Assembly (NCBI RefSeq): GCF_000282355.1
Contig: NZ_AKJL01000225.1
Location: 1-64,000, forward strand
Source: Pseudomonas sp. GM49
Lineage (GTDB): Bacteria > Pseudomonadota > Gammaproteobacteria > Pseudomonadales > Pseudomonadaceae
DNA length: 64,000 nt
Reading direction: 5' to 3'
Shown here piece after piece: positions 44,941-53,576 of this stretch; within the stretch, counting starts at the first letter, position 1; every line of letters begins with the position of its first letter. The position numbers were made by a program, and so were the translations under genes. The notes under the pieces were generated by a model. It ran no database searches. It was not told where the DNA came from and saw only the letters and a list, made by a program, of their open reading frames with translations.

Positions 44941-46083
44941 ATGTCTCTGGTGAAATCTTTTTCGCTACTGTCGCTACTGGTCATGACCGCTGGTTGCGTG
45001 TCGTCCGCACCAGAGCCACAGATTCGTTTCGGTATCGAAGCCATTGTTCCACCGTTTGAAAGCCGTGACGACAAGGGTGAGTTGGTGGGATTGAACGTTG
45101 AGTTGGTTCATGCGCTCTGCGCCGAACTCAACACCCGCTGTGTCTGGATAGATCAGGATTACGCCTCCAATATTCAAGCCCTTGAAGCTGGCCGCTTTGA
45201 TGTGATCCTGCCGATGACCGCCACATCGGCGCGTAAAGAACGGGTTGATTTCACCAACGATCTCTACCCCCTGAGCAGCCGCCTTGTGGCGCGCAAAGGG
45301 GCGAATCTGCAAGCGGATGCGCAATCGCTCAAGGGGAAAACAGTCGGCGTCCTCGCGGGTACCAGCCGCGAGGCGTTCGCCAAGGCCCGTTGGGCTCCGG
45401 CCGGGGTAACGGTACGCAGTTTCGATTTCAACCAACAATTGATCGAGAGCCTGCTTGCGGGGGGGATCGATGCCACCCTGCAAGACTCCATCGAAATCAC
45501 TTACGCATTACTCAGCCAGCCCCAAGGTAAGGCGTTCGATTTTTCCGGTCCGGCCCTCGAGGACCCCATGCTGGGCAGCAGCGTGGCCATGGCCTTGCGC
45601 AAAACCGATACCCAATTGCGCGACAACCTGAATCTGGCCCTTGAGCGGCTGAAGCAAGATGGCCGGTATCAGGCGATTACCCAGCGGTACTTGCCAGCAA
45701 CAGCCCCCGATTTCCCTCGGTACTTCCCAGGTGGAGAAGGCCTGCCGTTTGCCGATGCGGTACAGGTCGGCGAGATGATCCATCTGTCAGGTGTGATTGG
45801 CGTCAGCGCCGGTGACGAACTCGTCAAGGGTGGCTTCGGCCCGCAGATGGTCCAAACCATGGAGAATCTGAGCAGCGCCCTGCAACGCAGTGGTTCGTCT
45901 TTGGAGAACGTTGCCAAATGCACGGTCATTCTTGCGGACATGAAGGACTTTGGTGCGATGAACGAAGTCTACAAGCGTTACTTCCCGACAGATCGACTGC
46001 CTGCCCGGACAACGTTCGGTGCGAAAAAACTGGTAATGAATGCGCGGGTGGAAGTCGAATGCATGGCGGTTGCTACCCGCTGA
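44941..46083 (+). CDS. Lipoprotein fusion: amino-acid-type binding protein plus RidA domain
   Basis: This 380-residue protein has a lipobox (LVMTAG-C19), a solute-binding domain (PF00497-like, about 28-250: RFGIEAIVPPFESRDDKGEL, VILPMTATSARKERVDFT, LKGKTVGVLAGTSRE) and a C-terminal RidA/YjgF domain (about 257-380: GEMIHLSGVIGVSAGDELVK, TVILADMKDFGAMNEVYKRY, PARTTFGAKK). The RidA catalytic Arg (R356) and Glu (E371) are kept at the E. coli spacing of 15. ATG 44941 is chosen for its AAGG at 44929-44932; ATG 44926 has none. It stands alone with no permease gene. It probably captures an imine/enamine or amino acid in the periplasm; function unproven. Confidence 0.85.
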   Translation: MSLVKSFSLLSLLVMTAGCVSSAPEPQIRFGIEAIVPPFESRDDKGELVGLNVELVHALCAELNTRCVWIDQDYASNIQALEAGRFDVILPMTATSARKERVDFTNDLYPLSSRLVARKGANLQADAQSLKGKTVGVLAGTSREAFAKARWAPAGVTVRSFDFNQQLIESLLAGGIDATLQDSIEITYALLSQPQGKAFDFSGPALEDPMLGSSVAMALRKTDTQLRDNLNLALERLKQDGRYQAITQRYLPATAPDFPRYFPGGEGLPFADAVQVGEMIHLSGVIGVSAGDELVKGGFGPQMVQTMENLSSALQRSGSSLENVAKCTVILADMKDFGAMNEVYKRYFPTDRLPARTTFGAKKLVMNARVEVECMAVATR

Positions 46084-46100
46084 CATAACGCTGGAATCGC

Positions 46101-46127
46101 TCTGACGCAGATCGGGTTTGCGTCAGA
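46101..46127. terminator. Hairpin between convergent genes
   Basis: TCTGACGCA and TGCGTCAGA arms with a 9-base loop lie between the fusion gene and the YkgJ gene. No T tract, so termination is uncertain. Confidence 0.5.
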
Positions 46128-46136
46128 GTCAGGCGT

Positions 46137-46886
46137 TCAGGCCGTGCGTAATGAAATAAACGCATAGTTCGCCGGCGTATCCGTCGCCACTTGCGCACCG
46201 GCCGCAAGTACCTGCCCGGCGACATCCTCAGTCGAGACATGGAACAGCCATTCGCTGCTCCATTGCGGCAGGGCCTGCCCGGTCAATTCATCGACGATCG
46301 TGGCGAACTCGTTCATGTCCGGCAGATAAGCGGTGAAGCCATCGCCCTTCAGCGCGGTTGTCCGAATCCCCAGCAACGCGCAAATCGCATCCTTCATGTG
46401 AATGTCATTGCGATCGGCCTGACGGGAACGCTGGATCAATTCCGATAGCTCCCGGTCTACCAGTTCACCGCCTACAATCAGATCCGGTCCTTTTTCCCAC
46501 GACTCGGGCGGACATTCCTTCAGAGTGATGTTCAGGGGAATGTGCGGATTGATTTCCATCGGATAGATACGGCACACCAGCGGCCGGCGTTCGTAGATGC
46601 GGCAGAGGTTGTCTTCGTCAAGATTCCGGCAGGGGCCGGCATTGTAGGCGGCGAAGGTGATGGCCACGTACGCCTCGGATTCGCCGCTGCGCACGGCCGC
46701 CGAACGGCGTTCTGCGTGTTCCCGTTGTTGCACCGGCAGACCCAGGCCGTTGTCCAGAAACGCCTCCACCAGCACGATCACCTGACCGCCATCGGCTGCC
46801 CACATCCGGGTTTCGCTCAGGGTCAGGGGTACATGGTGGTCGTTGCAGCATTTGCCGCAGCCTACGCAGGAAAACGTCGTATTCAT
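46137..46886 (-). CDS. YkgJ-family cysteine-cluster protein
   Basis: This 249-residue protein has the N-terminal CxxCGxCC cluster (FSCVGCGKCCNDHHVPLT) and further cysteines in PCRNLDEDNLCRIYERRP and CRIYPME, the YkgJ/UPF0153 Zn or Fe-S binding pattern. Function is unknown. ATG 46886 (MNTTFSCVGC) is chosen over 46913. It is convergent with the RidA fusion gene. Confidence 0.83.
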   Translation of the reverse strand: MNTTFSCVGCGKCCNDHHVPLTLSETRMWAADGGQVIVLVEAFLDNGLGLPVQQREHAERRSAAVRSGESEAYVAITFAAYNAGPCRNLDEDNLCRIYERRPLVCRIYPMEINPHIPLNITLKECPPESWEKGPDLIVGGELVDRELSELIQRSRQADRNDIHMKDAICALLGIRTTALKGDGFTAYLPDMNEFATIVDELTGQALPQWSSEWLFHVSTEDVAGQVLAAGAQVATDTPANYAFISLRTA

Positions 46887-46969
46887 TGAGCGTTCACTCG
46901 CATCACAGGGCATGAAGCAGCGACAGAATGCCGCCGCAAAGGCCGCTACCGAGGCAAGTTATGTGCCAC

Positions 46970-47296
46970 TCAGTTTGTCTTGCCGACCGGGCGGATGGAG
47001 TCCCATTCGCTGACGTACGCGGTTTTGCTCTTTTTGTTGTAGAGGCACAGCTCGGTGCCTTGCGCACCTTTCATGTGCTTTTGCGGGTACTGGCCTTGCA
47101 GCAGTAACGCGGTGTAGCCGACCCGGTCATCGAACTGCGCGGCGTTGCTCACTGGTTTGGCGTCTTTCAGGCCGCTGGCTTTGGTGCAACTGGCGAGTAC
47201 GGCTTTGTCGTAGGCGGCCCAGGCGTCAGGGCTTGAGGCGTGGGCCTGAGAGGTGAGGGCGGTGAGGCAGAGGAGGGTCAGGGTTGTGGCTTTCAT
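46970..47296 (-). CDS. Small secreted protein, unknown
   Basis: This 108-residue protein has a clear signal peptide (MKATTLTLLCLTALTSQAHA) and a mature part with two cysteines (SCTKASGL, TELCLYNKKSK) that could form one disulfide. There are no membrane segments. I recall similar periplasmic proteins in Pseudomonas but no function. It follows the YkgJ gene's promoter side with 83 bp between, on the same strand. Confidence 0.68.
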   Translation of the reverse strand: MKATTLTLLCLTALTSQAHASSPDAWAAYDKAVLASCTKASGLKDAKPVSNAAQFDDRVGYTALLLQGQYPQKHMKGAQGTELCLYNKKSKTAYVSEWDSIRPVGKTN

Positions 47297-47370
47297 TGGT
47301 CAGGCGTCCTTGGATATGCAGTGGCCAAGGGTGGAGTATGCCTGAAGGATTTGGGGCGGTTGTGCCGGCC

Positions 47371-47484
47371 CTTTCGCGGGCAAGTCGGATCGCCGCACCG
47401 CCGCTCCCACAGGTTATGTATCGTGCACAGAGTTTGTGGTCGTACTCGGTCACTGTGGGAGCGGGCTTGCCCGCGAAGGCGGCG
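47371..47484. repeat. REPIN 10, left arm chimeric
   Basis: The right arm is GAGCGGGCTTGCCCGCGAA. The left arm contains GTCGGATCGCCGCACCGCC before GCTCCCAC, the same odd junction as at 28968-29009. Confidence 0.88.
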
Positions 47485-47486
47485 TA

Positions 47487-47945
47487 TCAGAGCGGAACCG
47501 GCTCCCGGCGGACTGCGCGCATCCCGACGCTTTCATACAGCCGCCGCGCCCGAAGGTTGTCCTCCAGTACCTTCAGGTCCACGAAGCCTTCACGCCGTTG
47601 CTGGAACACCTTGAATGCCTGCAACAACAAGGCACGCCCCAATCCACGGCCTTGAAACCGCGGATGCACCACCAGGTTCTTGATATAGGCACTGGTCCAG
47701 CACTGACATACGCCCACCACTTCTCCGGCATCCAGGGCAATCAAGCACAGGGCCGGGTCATATTCCGGGTCGGTTTCGAACTGCCGTTGCCACATGTCCA
47801 GCGCGGCGACGCGACCGCCGCCGTCGAGATAACCGAGCTCCATCAGCCGGTGCACGGCGGCACCCAGTTCGGGACGGTATTCACACAGTTGCAGGCCGGC
47901 TGGCCATTCGGGAGACGGCAGGACGATGGATAGGTCGCGCCGCAT
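47487..47945 (-). CDS. GNAT-family N-acetyltransferase
   Basis: This protein of about 152 residues has the GNAT acetyl-CoA signature NLVVHPRFQGRGLGRALLLQ (Q/RxxGxG/A), then a C-terminal DLKVLEDNLRARRLYESVGM. The substrate is unknown. ATG 47945 is used; a GTG at 47972, directly against the cheV stop, is a possible longer start and would suggest coupling to cheV on the same strand. Confidence 0.82.
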   Translation of the reverse strand: MRRDLSIVLPSPEWPAGLQLCEYRPELGAAVHRLMELGYLDGGGRVAALDMWQRQFETDPEYDPALCLIALDAGEVVGVCQCWTSAYIKNLVVHPRFQGRGLGRALLLQAFKVFQQRREGFVDLKVLEDNLRARRLYESVGMRAVRREPVPL

Positions 47946-47972
47946 CAGCCAGCAGAATTCTCCGGTCAACAC

Positions 47973-48875
47973 TCAGTAACCCTGTTCGGCGACAGCCTTG
48001 GCGGCGGTGATCAGACACTGGGTCAATTCAGGCGAAGAGAATTTGGTCAGCACCGCGTTCGCTCCCGCGAGTTGTGCTTTTTCAGCGTTCATCGCACTGT
48101 CCAGCGACGTGTGCAGCAGTACATAAAGATGCGCGAAATCCGGGGTTTCCCGCAGGGTGCGGGTGAAGGCGTAGCCGTCCATTTCCGACATCTCGATGTC
48201 CGAGACAATCAGGTTGATCTGCTGCGCGGTGCCTTGCAGGTCCAGCAGGCAGTCGATGGCTTCCTTGGCGCTGCGGGCCGTATGGCATTGCAGGCCAAGG
48301 TTACGCAGGGTGTGCACCGATTGCTGCAAGGCGACCTGGCTGTCATCGACCACCAGAATGCGCGCGTTGCCGAGCAATTCGGCGTCTTCCATGCTCAGTT
48401 CGGTCGGCGCCATTTCGATTTGTGCCGGGGCGATGCCGTGAATCACTTTTTCGATGTCCAGCACTTGCACCAGGGTGCCATCGACCGAAGTCACGCCGGT
48501 AATGTAGGCGCGCAAACCACCGGAGCCGAAGGGCGGCGGGCGGATGTCGGTGGTCAGGCAATGGACGATCTTGCTCACGGCCTGCACGTGCAGGCCCTGC
48601 TTGGAACGGCTGACGTCGGTGACGATCAGGCAGCCGCCGTTCGGATCTTCCAGCGGGCGCTCGCCAATGGCACGGCTGAGGTCGATCACCGACAGCGAGG
48701 CCCCGCGCAGGGTGGCGATGCCTTTTACGTGAGGGTGTGACTCCGGCAGCCTGGTCAGCGGCGGGCAGGGAATGATTTCACTGACCTTGAGCAGGTTGAT
48801 CGCCATCAGCTTGCCGCTGCGCAAGGTAAACAGCAGAAGCGAAAGTGAGTCTGCGCGGGCTTTGTTGGAGGACAT
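47973..48875 (-). CDS. cheV: Chemotaxis protein CheV (CheW-receiver hybrid)
   Basis: This 300-residue protein has an N-terminal CheW-like domain (1-155: LLLFTLRSGKLMAINLLKVS, LRGASLSVIDLSRAIGERPL) and a C-terminal receiver (about 168-296) with the acidic pair in ILVVDDSQVALQ, the phosphoacceptor Asp in IVSDIEMSEMDGYAF and Lys in VLTKFSSPEL. CheV couples receptors to CheA and adapts by phosphorylation. ATG 48875 has AGAAGG upstream; upstream in-frame starts would run through the REP. No other che genes are nearby. Confidence 0.92.
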   Translation of the reverse strand: MSSNKARADSLSLLLFTLRSGKLMAINLLKVSEIIPCPPLTRLPESHPHVKGIATLRGASLSVIDLSRAIGERPLEDPNGGCLIVTDVSRSKQGLHVQAVSKIVHCLTTDIRPPPFGSGGLRAYITGVTSVDGTLVQVLDIEKVIHGIAPAQIEMAPTELSMEDAELLGNARILVVDDSQVALQQSVHTLRNLGLQCHTARSAKEAIDCLLDLQGTAQQINLIVSDIEMSEMDGYAFTRTLRETPDFAHLYVLLHTSLDSAMNAEKAQLAGANAVLTKFSSPELTQCLITAAKAVAEQGY

Positions 48876-48987
48876 ATGAACCTTCTCTGGAAAAAGGTGA
48901 CGGCAATCTCGGGATCGCCATGACTTCGATGCCGGGTTATCGACTTGTTTGCAGCAGGCTTTAACTATAGCGGCGAACAGTAAGACG

Positions 48988-49071
48988 CCATCGCGAGCAA
49001 GCTCGCTCCCACAGGGATTGTCGCTGCCTTTGTGGGAGCGAGCTTGCTCCGGGCGGCGTTCCGACGAAGGG
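48988..49071. repeat. REPIN 11, right arm chimeric
   Basis: The left arm is normal. The right arm reads GAGCGAGCTTGCTCC then GGGCGGCGTTCCGACGAAG, the inverted form of the junction at 40574-40601. Confidence 0.88.
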
Positions 49072-49075
49072 GCCA

Positions 49076-50626
49076 TCACTTCATGCCGAGCCTTTTGGCC
49101 ATCCGCCCCAGGTTCGCCCGATCCAGGCCTAGCTCACGCGCCGCGCTGGCCCAGTTGTTGTTATGCCGCTCCAGGCAGGCACCGATCAATTGACGCTGAT
49201 AGCGCTCGGTGGCCTCGCGCAAATCGCCCGTCACCAATTCTGTCGCGACGACTGCGGGTTGCTCCACGACGGATTCAGCGCTGGCGTTGGGCAGGTCCAG
49301 ATCAGCCGCGCTCAAGCTGAGTATCTTTGGCCGTTCCTTGCAATTGCCCAGCGCTTTCAAGGCGCTGCGGCCGATCAAATGCTCAAGTTCGCGCACATTG
49401 CCGGGCCAGTCGTAGGCCAATAGCGCGGCCTGGGCGTCGCTGTTCAGGCGCAGGCTGTTGAGGCCCATGCGCGAGCGGTTCTGCTCCAGGAAGTAACCGC
49501 TGAGCAGCAGCACGTCGCGCCCGCGATCGCGCAGGGCCGGCACCAGCAGCGGATAAACGCTGAGGCGATGGTAGAAGTCGGCACGGTAACGACCGCTGCG
49601 CACTTCTTCGGCGAGGTCGCGGTTCGTCGCCGCGATCAGGCGCACGTCGACCTGATGCTCCTGGTCCGACCCCAGTCGCTGCAATTGACCGCTCTGCAAC
49701 ACCCGCAGCAACTTGGCCTGCACCGTCAACGACAGCTCACCGACCTCATCGAGAAACAGCGTGCCGCCATTGGCCAGCTCGAACTTGCCACGGCGGTCGT
49801 TCATCGCCCCGGTGAAGGCGCCGCGGACATGGCCGAACAACTCGCTTTCCACCAAGGTATCGGGCAACGCGGCGCAGTTGAGGCTGATGATCGGTTTGTC
49901 GGCGCGGGGCGAGGCGGCATGGATGGCCTGGGCCACCAACTCCTTGCCGACCCCGGTTTCGCCGGTGATCAACACGGTCAGGTCGCTGCCGCCCACCAGA
50001 CTGATTTCTTCGACCAGACGCTTGTGGGCCTTGCTCTGGCCAATCATCTCGCGATTCTGCTGGCCGCTGGCCTGGCGGTAGACTTCGGCGCGTTGATGTT
50101 CATCTTCGACCCGGTTGTTCAACCGCTCGATGCGTTCGGCGGCGTTGACCGTGGCGGCGGCGAGGCTGGCGAAGGCTTGCAGGGCATCCAGTTCGATCGG
50201 TTCGAAGCGCTCCGGATCGAGGGCGTCGAGGGTCAGCAGACCCCATGGACGCTCGTCGATGAACAACGGGCAACCCATGCAGTCGTGGACTTCCAGATGA
50301 TCATCCAGGCCATCGACCAGACCGTCATAGGGATCAGGCAAGTCGCAGTCGACAGCGAAACGGGTCGGACCGGGGCTGCTGAGCAGCGCTTCGAAACGCG
50401 GGTGCTCACTGACCTTGAAGCGCCGACCGAGGGTGTCGGTACTCAAGCCGTCGACGGCCAGCGGCACCAGCCATTCGCCATCGAGGCGTAGCAGGGCGGC
50501 GGCATCGCACGGGAGCAGGGCGCGCATGGCTTCCAGCAGGCGGCGATATCGCTCGCCCTCGGGCAGTTCGCGGGACAGATCGGCGACCAGGGGCAGCAGG
50601 GCGGTGAGCAGGGGTTTTGCAGTCAT
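49076..50626 (-). CDS. norR: NO-responsive sigma54 activator NorR/FhpR
   Basis: This 516-residue protein has an N-terminal GAF domain (about 20-175) sensing NO via non-haem iron, with HDCMGCPLF in the ligand region; a sigma54 AAA+ domain (about 190-425: ITGETGVGKELVAQAIH, GAFTGA loop, GGTLFLDEVGELSL, DWPGNVRELEHLIGR); and a Fis-type HTH (about 480-515: NNNWASAARELGLDRANLGR). It is divergent from the flavohaemoglobin gene, with NorR boxes and a -24/-12 promoter between, as for P. aeruginosa FhpR and Fhp. Confidence 0.94.
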   Translation of the reverse strand: MTAKPLLTALLPLVADLSRELPEGERYRRLLEAMRALLPCDAAALLRLDGEWLVPLAVDGLSTDTLGRRFKVSEHPRFEALLSSPGPTRFAVDCDLPDPYDGLVDGLDDHLEVHDCMGCPLFIDERPWGLLTLDALDPERFEPIELDALQAFASLAAATVNAAERIERLNNRVEDEHQRAEVYRQASGQQNREMIGQSKAHKRLVEEISLVGGSDLTVLITGETGVGKELVAQAIHAASPRADKPIISLNCAALPDTLVESELFGHVRGAFTGAMNDRRGKFELANGGTLFLDEVGELSLTVQAKLLRVLQSGQLQRLGSDQEHQVDVRLIAATNRDLAEEVRSGRYRADFYHRLSVYPLLVPALRDRGRDVLLLSGYFLEQNRSRMGLNSLRLNSDAQAALLAYDWPGNVRELEHLIGRSALKALGNCKERPKILSLSAADLDLPNASAESVVEQPAVVATELVTGDLREATERYQRQLIGACLERHNNNWASAARELGLDRANLGRMAKRLGMK

Positions 50627-50679
50627 AGTGACTCCGTGTAGTCGATATGACTATAAATCAGGTAGTGTCTAAATGACTA
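50621..50679. promoter_or_regulatory. Three NorR-type boxes (GTC-N5-GAC)
   Basis: AGTC-ATAGT-GACT (50621-50633, over the norR start codon), TAGTC-GATAT-GACTA (50639-50653, perfect) and GTGTC-TAAAT-GACTA (50665-50679) share the GTC-N5-GAC core. They lie 100-160 bp upstream of hmp, the enhancer position for a sigma54 activator. Confidence 0.75.
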
Positions 50680-50716
50680 TCTTGTTATTAACATATTGAT
50701 TTATAACGATTAATTA

Positions 50717-50735
50717 GTTGGCATGGAAGCTGATA
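50717..50735 (+). promoter_or_regulatory. Sigma54-like promoter of hmp
   Basis: TTGGCATGGAAGCTGA has GG at 50720-50721 and, 10 bases on, GA where GC is usual (50732-50733). It is 48 bp before the hmp start and fits control by NorR. Confidence 0.55.
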
Positions 50736-50782
50736 AGCATAGGGTAGTCCGTTAGCAACTCAAGAAGACCAGGAGTTACCTT

Positions 50783-51964
50783 ATGCTGAGCGCTCAAGAC
50801 CGTGCCATCGTCAAATCCACCGTACCGCTGCTCGAAAGCGGTGGTGAAGCGCTGATCACGCACTTCTACCGCATGATGCTCTCGGAATACCCGCAAGTTC
50901 GCCCGTTGTTCAACCAGGCCCACCAGGCCAGCGGTGACCAGCCGCGTGCCTTGGCCAACGGCGTTTTGATGTATGCGCGCCATATCGACCAACTCGACCA
51001 GTTGGGCGACCTGGTGGCCAAGATCATCAACAAGCACGTGGCCCTGCAGATTCTGCCGGAACACTATCCGATTGTCGGTACCTGCCTGCTGCGGGCCATC
51101 GCCGAAGTTCTGGGCGAGGAGATCGCCACTCCTGAAGTGATCGCGGCCTGGGGCGCGGCTTACGGGCAACTGGCGGACATCCTGATCGGTGCCGAAGCCA
51201 GCGTCTACGACCAAAAAGAACAGGCCCACGGCGGCTGGCGCGGGGCGCGGGAGTTCATCGTGGTGGACAAGGTCGAGGAGAGCGCCGAGATCACGTCGTT
51301 CTACTTCGAACCCGCCGACAAAGGCCCGATCCTGGCGGCAGAACCCGGCCAGTACATCGGCATGAAACTGATCCTCGACGGTGAAGAGATCCGTCGCAAC
51401 TACTCGCTGTCGGCGCTGGCGAACAAAGGCCGGTACCGCATCAGCGTCAAGCGTGAAGCCGGTGGTCGCGCGTCCAACTACCTGCATGACCAGATGCATG
51501 TCGGCGCCAGCATCCAGTTGTTCCCGCCATCGGGCGAGTTCACCCTGACCGCCAGCGACAAACCGCTGGTGCTGATCAGTGGCGGCGTCGGTATTACCCC
51601 GACCCTGGCGATGCTCGAAGCGGCACTGGAAACCCGGCGGCCGGTGCATTTCATCCACTGCGCGCGCAACGGCAGCGTTCACGCCTTCCGCGACTGGATC
51701 GACGGCCTGGCCGAGCGTCACCCGCAACTCAAGCGCTTTTACTGCTATTCCGAGGACGACGGCGTGAGCCCGGCGGCACACAAGATCGGCTTGTTGAGCC
51801 AACAGCAGTTGCATGCATGGCTGCCGGAGCAGCGTGACCTGGATGTTTATTTCCTGGGGCCGAAAGGTTTCATGGCATCCATCAAGCGTCACCTCAAGGC
51901 ACTGGGCGTGCCGGAGAAGCAAAGCCGCTATGAGTTCTTCGGGCCGGCAGCGGCGCTGGAATAA
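50783..51964 (+). CDS. hmp: Flavohaemoglobin (NO dioxygenase)
   Basis: This 393-residue cytoplasmic enzyme converts NO and O2 to nitrate. The globin domain (1-140) has distal Tyr29 (ITHFYRMM) and proximal His85 (IINKHVALQI); the FAD domain (150-255) has RRNYSLSALANKG; the NAD domain (260-393) has LVLISGGVGITPTLAMLEA and a terminal YEFFGPA. ATG 50783 follows a CCAGGAG site. Called fhp in P. aeruginosa. Divergent from norR. Confidence 0.95.
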   Translation: MLSAQDRAIVKSTVPLLESGGEALITHFYRMMLSEYPQVRPLFNQAHQASGDQPRALANGVLMYARHIDQLDQLGDLVAKIINKHVALQILPEHYPIVGTCLLRAIAEVLGEEIATPEVIAAWGAAYGQLADILIGAEASVYDQKEQAHGGWRGAREFIVVDKVEESAEITSFYFEPADKGPILAAEPGQYIGMKLILDGEEIRRNYSLSALANKGRYRISVKREAGGRASNYLHDQMHVGASIQLFPPSGEFTLTASDKPLVLISGGVGITPTLAMLEAALETRRPVHFIHCARNGSVHAFRDWIDGLAERHPQLKRFYCYSEDDGVSPAAHKIGLLSQQQLHAWLPEQRDLDVYFLGPKGFMASIKRHLKALGVPEKQSRYEFFGPAAALE

Positions 51965-51988
51965 ACAGTACTGGAGACCGAGTCGCCT

Positions 51989-52067
51989 TCATCGCGAGCA
52001 AGCTCGCTCCCACATTTGATCTGTGAACGACACGGGCCAATGTGGGAGCGAGCTTGCTCGCGATGGG
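51989..52067. repeat. REPIN 12
   Basis: Inverted REP pair between hmp and dsbB. Confidence 0.9.
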
Positions 52068-52227
52068 CGCACCCCGGTTTCAATTCTTGAAAAAGACTGG
52101 AAAGTTAATCCCTTCTTAACCGCCCTGTCGTCTATTCCCCCCGAATCCCCCTGACATGCTCCAGACTCTCAAAGGTTCGGGTCAGCGTGTAGACTGGCGG
52201 GCAATCGATATTTTGAAGGGAAACGCG

Positions 52228-52737
52228 ATGAGCGAGGAAACCATGCGGTTGGGGCGTGAGCGGCGCTATCTGGTGTTGCTGGGCATCATTTGCCTGGCGC
52301 TGATCGGCGGTGCGCTGTACATGCAAATTGTCCTGGGTGAGGCGCCTTGCCCGCTGTGCATCCTGCAACGATATGCGTTGCTGCTGATCGCGATCTTCGC
52401 CTTCATCGGCGCGGCCATGCGCAACCGTCGCAGCATCACAGTGTTCGAAACCCTGGTGGTGATCTGCGCACTGGCCGGCGTCGGCGTTGCCGGGCATCAC
52501 GTCTATACGCAGTTCTACCCGGCGGTCAGCTGCGGCATCGATGTGCTGCAACCGATTGTCGATGGTCTGCCGCTGGCGAAGATCTTCCCGCTGGGCTTCC
52601 AGGTCGATGGTTTCTGCTCCACGCCGTATCCGCCGATCCTCGGCCTGTCGCTGGCGCAGTGGGCGCTGGTCGCCTTCGTGCTGATCGTGGTGCTGGTGCC
52701 TTTGCTGACGTCGCGTAACCGCAAAGCGCTGCGCTGA
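52228..52737 (+). CDS. dsbB: Disulfide bond formation protein DsbB
   Basis: This 169-residue inner-membrane protein has four membrane helices and two periplasmic cysteine pairs: C41-P-L-C44 and C102 with C130 (SCGID ... FCSTPYPP). It reoxidises DsbA and passes electrons to ubiquinone. ATG 52228 (MSEETMRLGRERR) with a GAAGGGAAA site is chosen over 52156. It is followed by a strong terminator. Some Pseudomonas carry two DsbB copies; which one this is cannot be said. Confidence 0.9.
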   Translation: MSEETMRLGRERRYLVLLGIICLALIGGALYMQIVLGEAPCPLCILQRYALLLIAIFAFIGAAMRNRRSITVFETLVVICALAGVGVAGHHVYTQFYPAVSCGIDVLQPIVDGLPLAKIFPLGFQVDGFCSTPYPPILGLSLAQWALVAFVLIVVLVPLLTSRNRKALR

Positions 52738-52764
52738 GGTCATCTGCCGCCACGCATTGTCGGA

Positions 52765-52807
52765 CAAAAAAGCCCCGGTCCTCGCAGAGAGGACCGGGGC
52801 TTTTTTT
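52765..52807 (+). terminator. dsbB terminator
   Basis: A long perfect stem (AAAAAAGCCCCGGTCCTC with its complement) and a short loop, then seven T. It would also stop minus-strand transcription. Confidence 0.93.
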
Positions 52808-53576
52808 GTCTTGCGGAGCGCATTTCAGGGGCCAGGTAAAATGACCGTGATGTGCGACAGCCAAGGGTGCGACACATGTGCGACATGTTGTCACAGAGTC
52901 GGTGTCGCAGGGCGTTCGAGGAGGCCGGATTGGTGCATGGAAACGTAACGAAATTGGGCTGTTTTGCAGGCTTCCGGTTTTTTCCGTTCCGAGCACAAGC
53001 AGGCAGTTTTAACACGGTCTGGCGAATAGCCAGAGCCCCCGTCATATCGGGCCTCGGGCACGCTCAAGGGCGGTGAAGAGGGACCCGATACTGTCTGAAC
53101 TGTGGGTGGAAGACCTACTTATTTTGGTGTTTTTGTTGAGAATGAATTTCGATAAGATGCGCCACTTTTGCGAAAACGGTTAATGATTGTTGCCGGTACG
53201 GATAAAAATTATTTCGGGATGAGACATGGTTTATAAAACGTTACATATCTACAATCGCCCGCACTGAATTCCCGGCACTGCTCAAATCTTAACCAGGCGT
53301 GAGCAGAAACAGGGTGTCGAGAGGTCTGGTGGCTTCATGCGATGCCCAGGTGTCGGAGCCTCCAACTACCCGCACCAAATGGAATTGGTCTGTAACAAGG
53401 CCTTTGACCACGAATTCGAATAAGAACTCACCGCAGGCCCGGGATTTGTCGTAAAGCGTCTGACGCACGACGGGCATGCCCTTATTCAATCCAAGAAAAA
53501 TGCCAACCCTTGGCAGGGTGAAGTGTTGGCGATCAAAACCCAACTGCATTGCGCAAGCTGCTTTAGAGGTCGTGAG
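52808..53576 (+). promoter_or_regulatory. Long region upstream of cyoA
   Basis: About 770 bp with no convincing gene. It has an AT-rich stretch (53100-53260) with a Fur-like site (53138-53156) and probably the cyo promoter. A minus-strand ORF at 53289-53549 (86 codons) lacks a ribosome site and recognisable features. A 13-codon ORF (about 53226) has only a weak site. The length suggests extended control of the oxidase operon. Confidence 0.5.
53138..53156. promoter_or_regulatory. Possible Fur box upstream of cyo
   Basis: GAGAATGAATTTCGATAAG matches the Fur consensus at roughly 12 of 19 positions. As I recall, cyo rises under iron limitation in Pseudomonas, which would fit, but the match is weak. 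Confidence 0.35.

Noticed and set aside
50714..51922. 402-codon minus-strand frame over hmp
   Set aside because: Antisense to flavohaemoglobin with intact catalytic residues; no independent features.
53289..53549. 86-codon minus-strand frame upstream of cyoA
   Set aside because: No ribosome site, no recognisable domain, and the cyoA promoter or leader is expected here.
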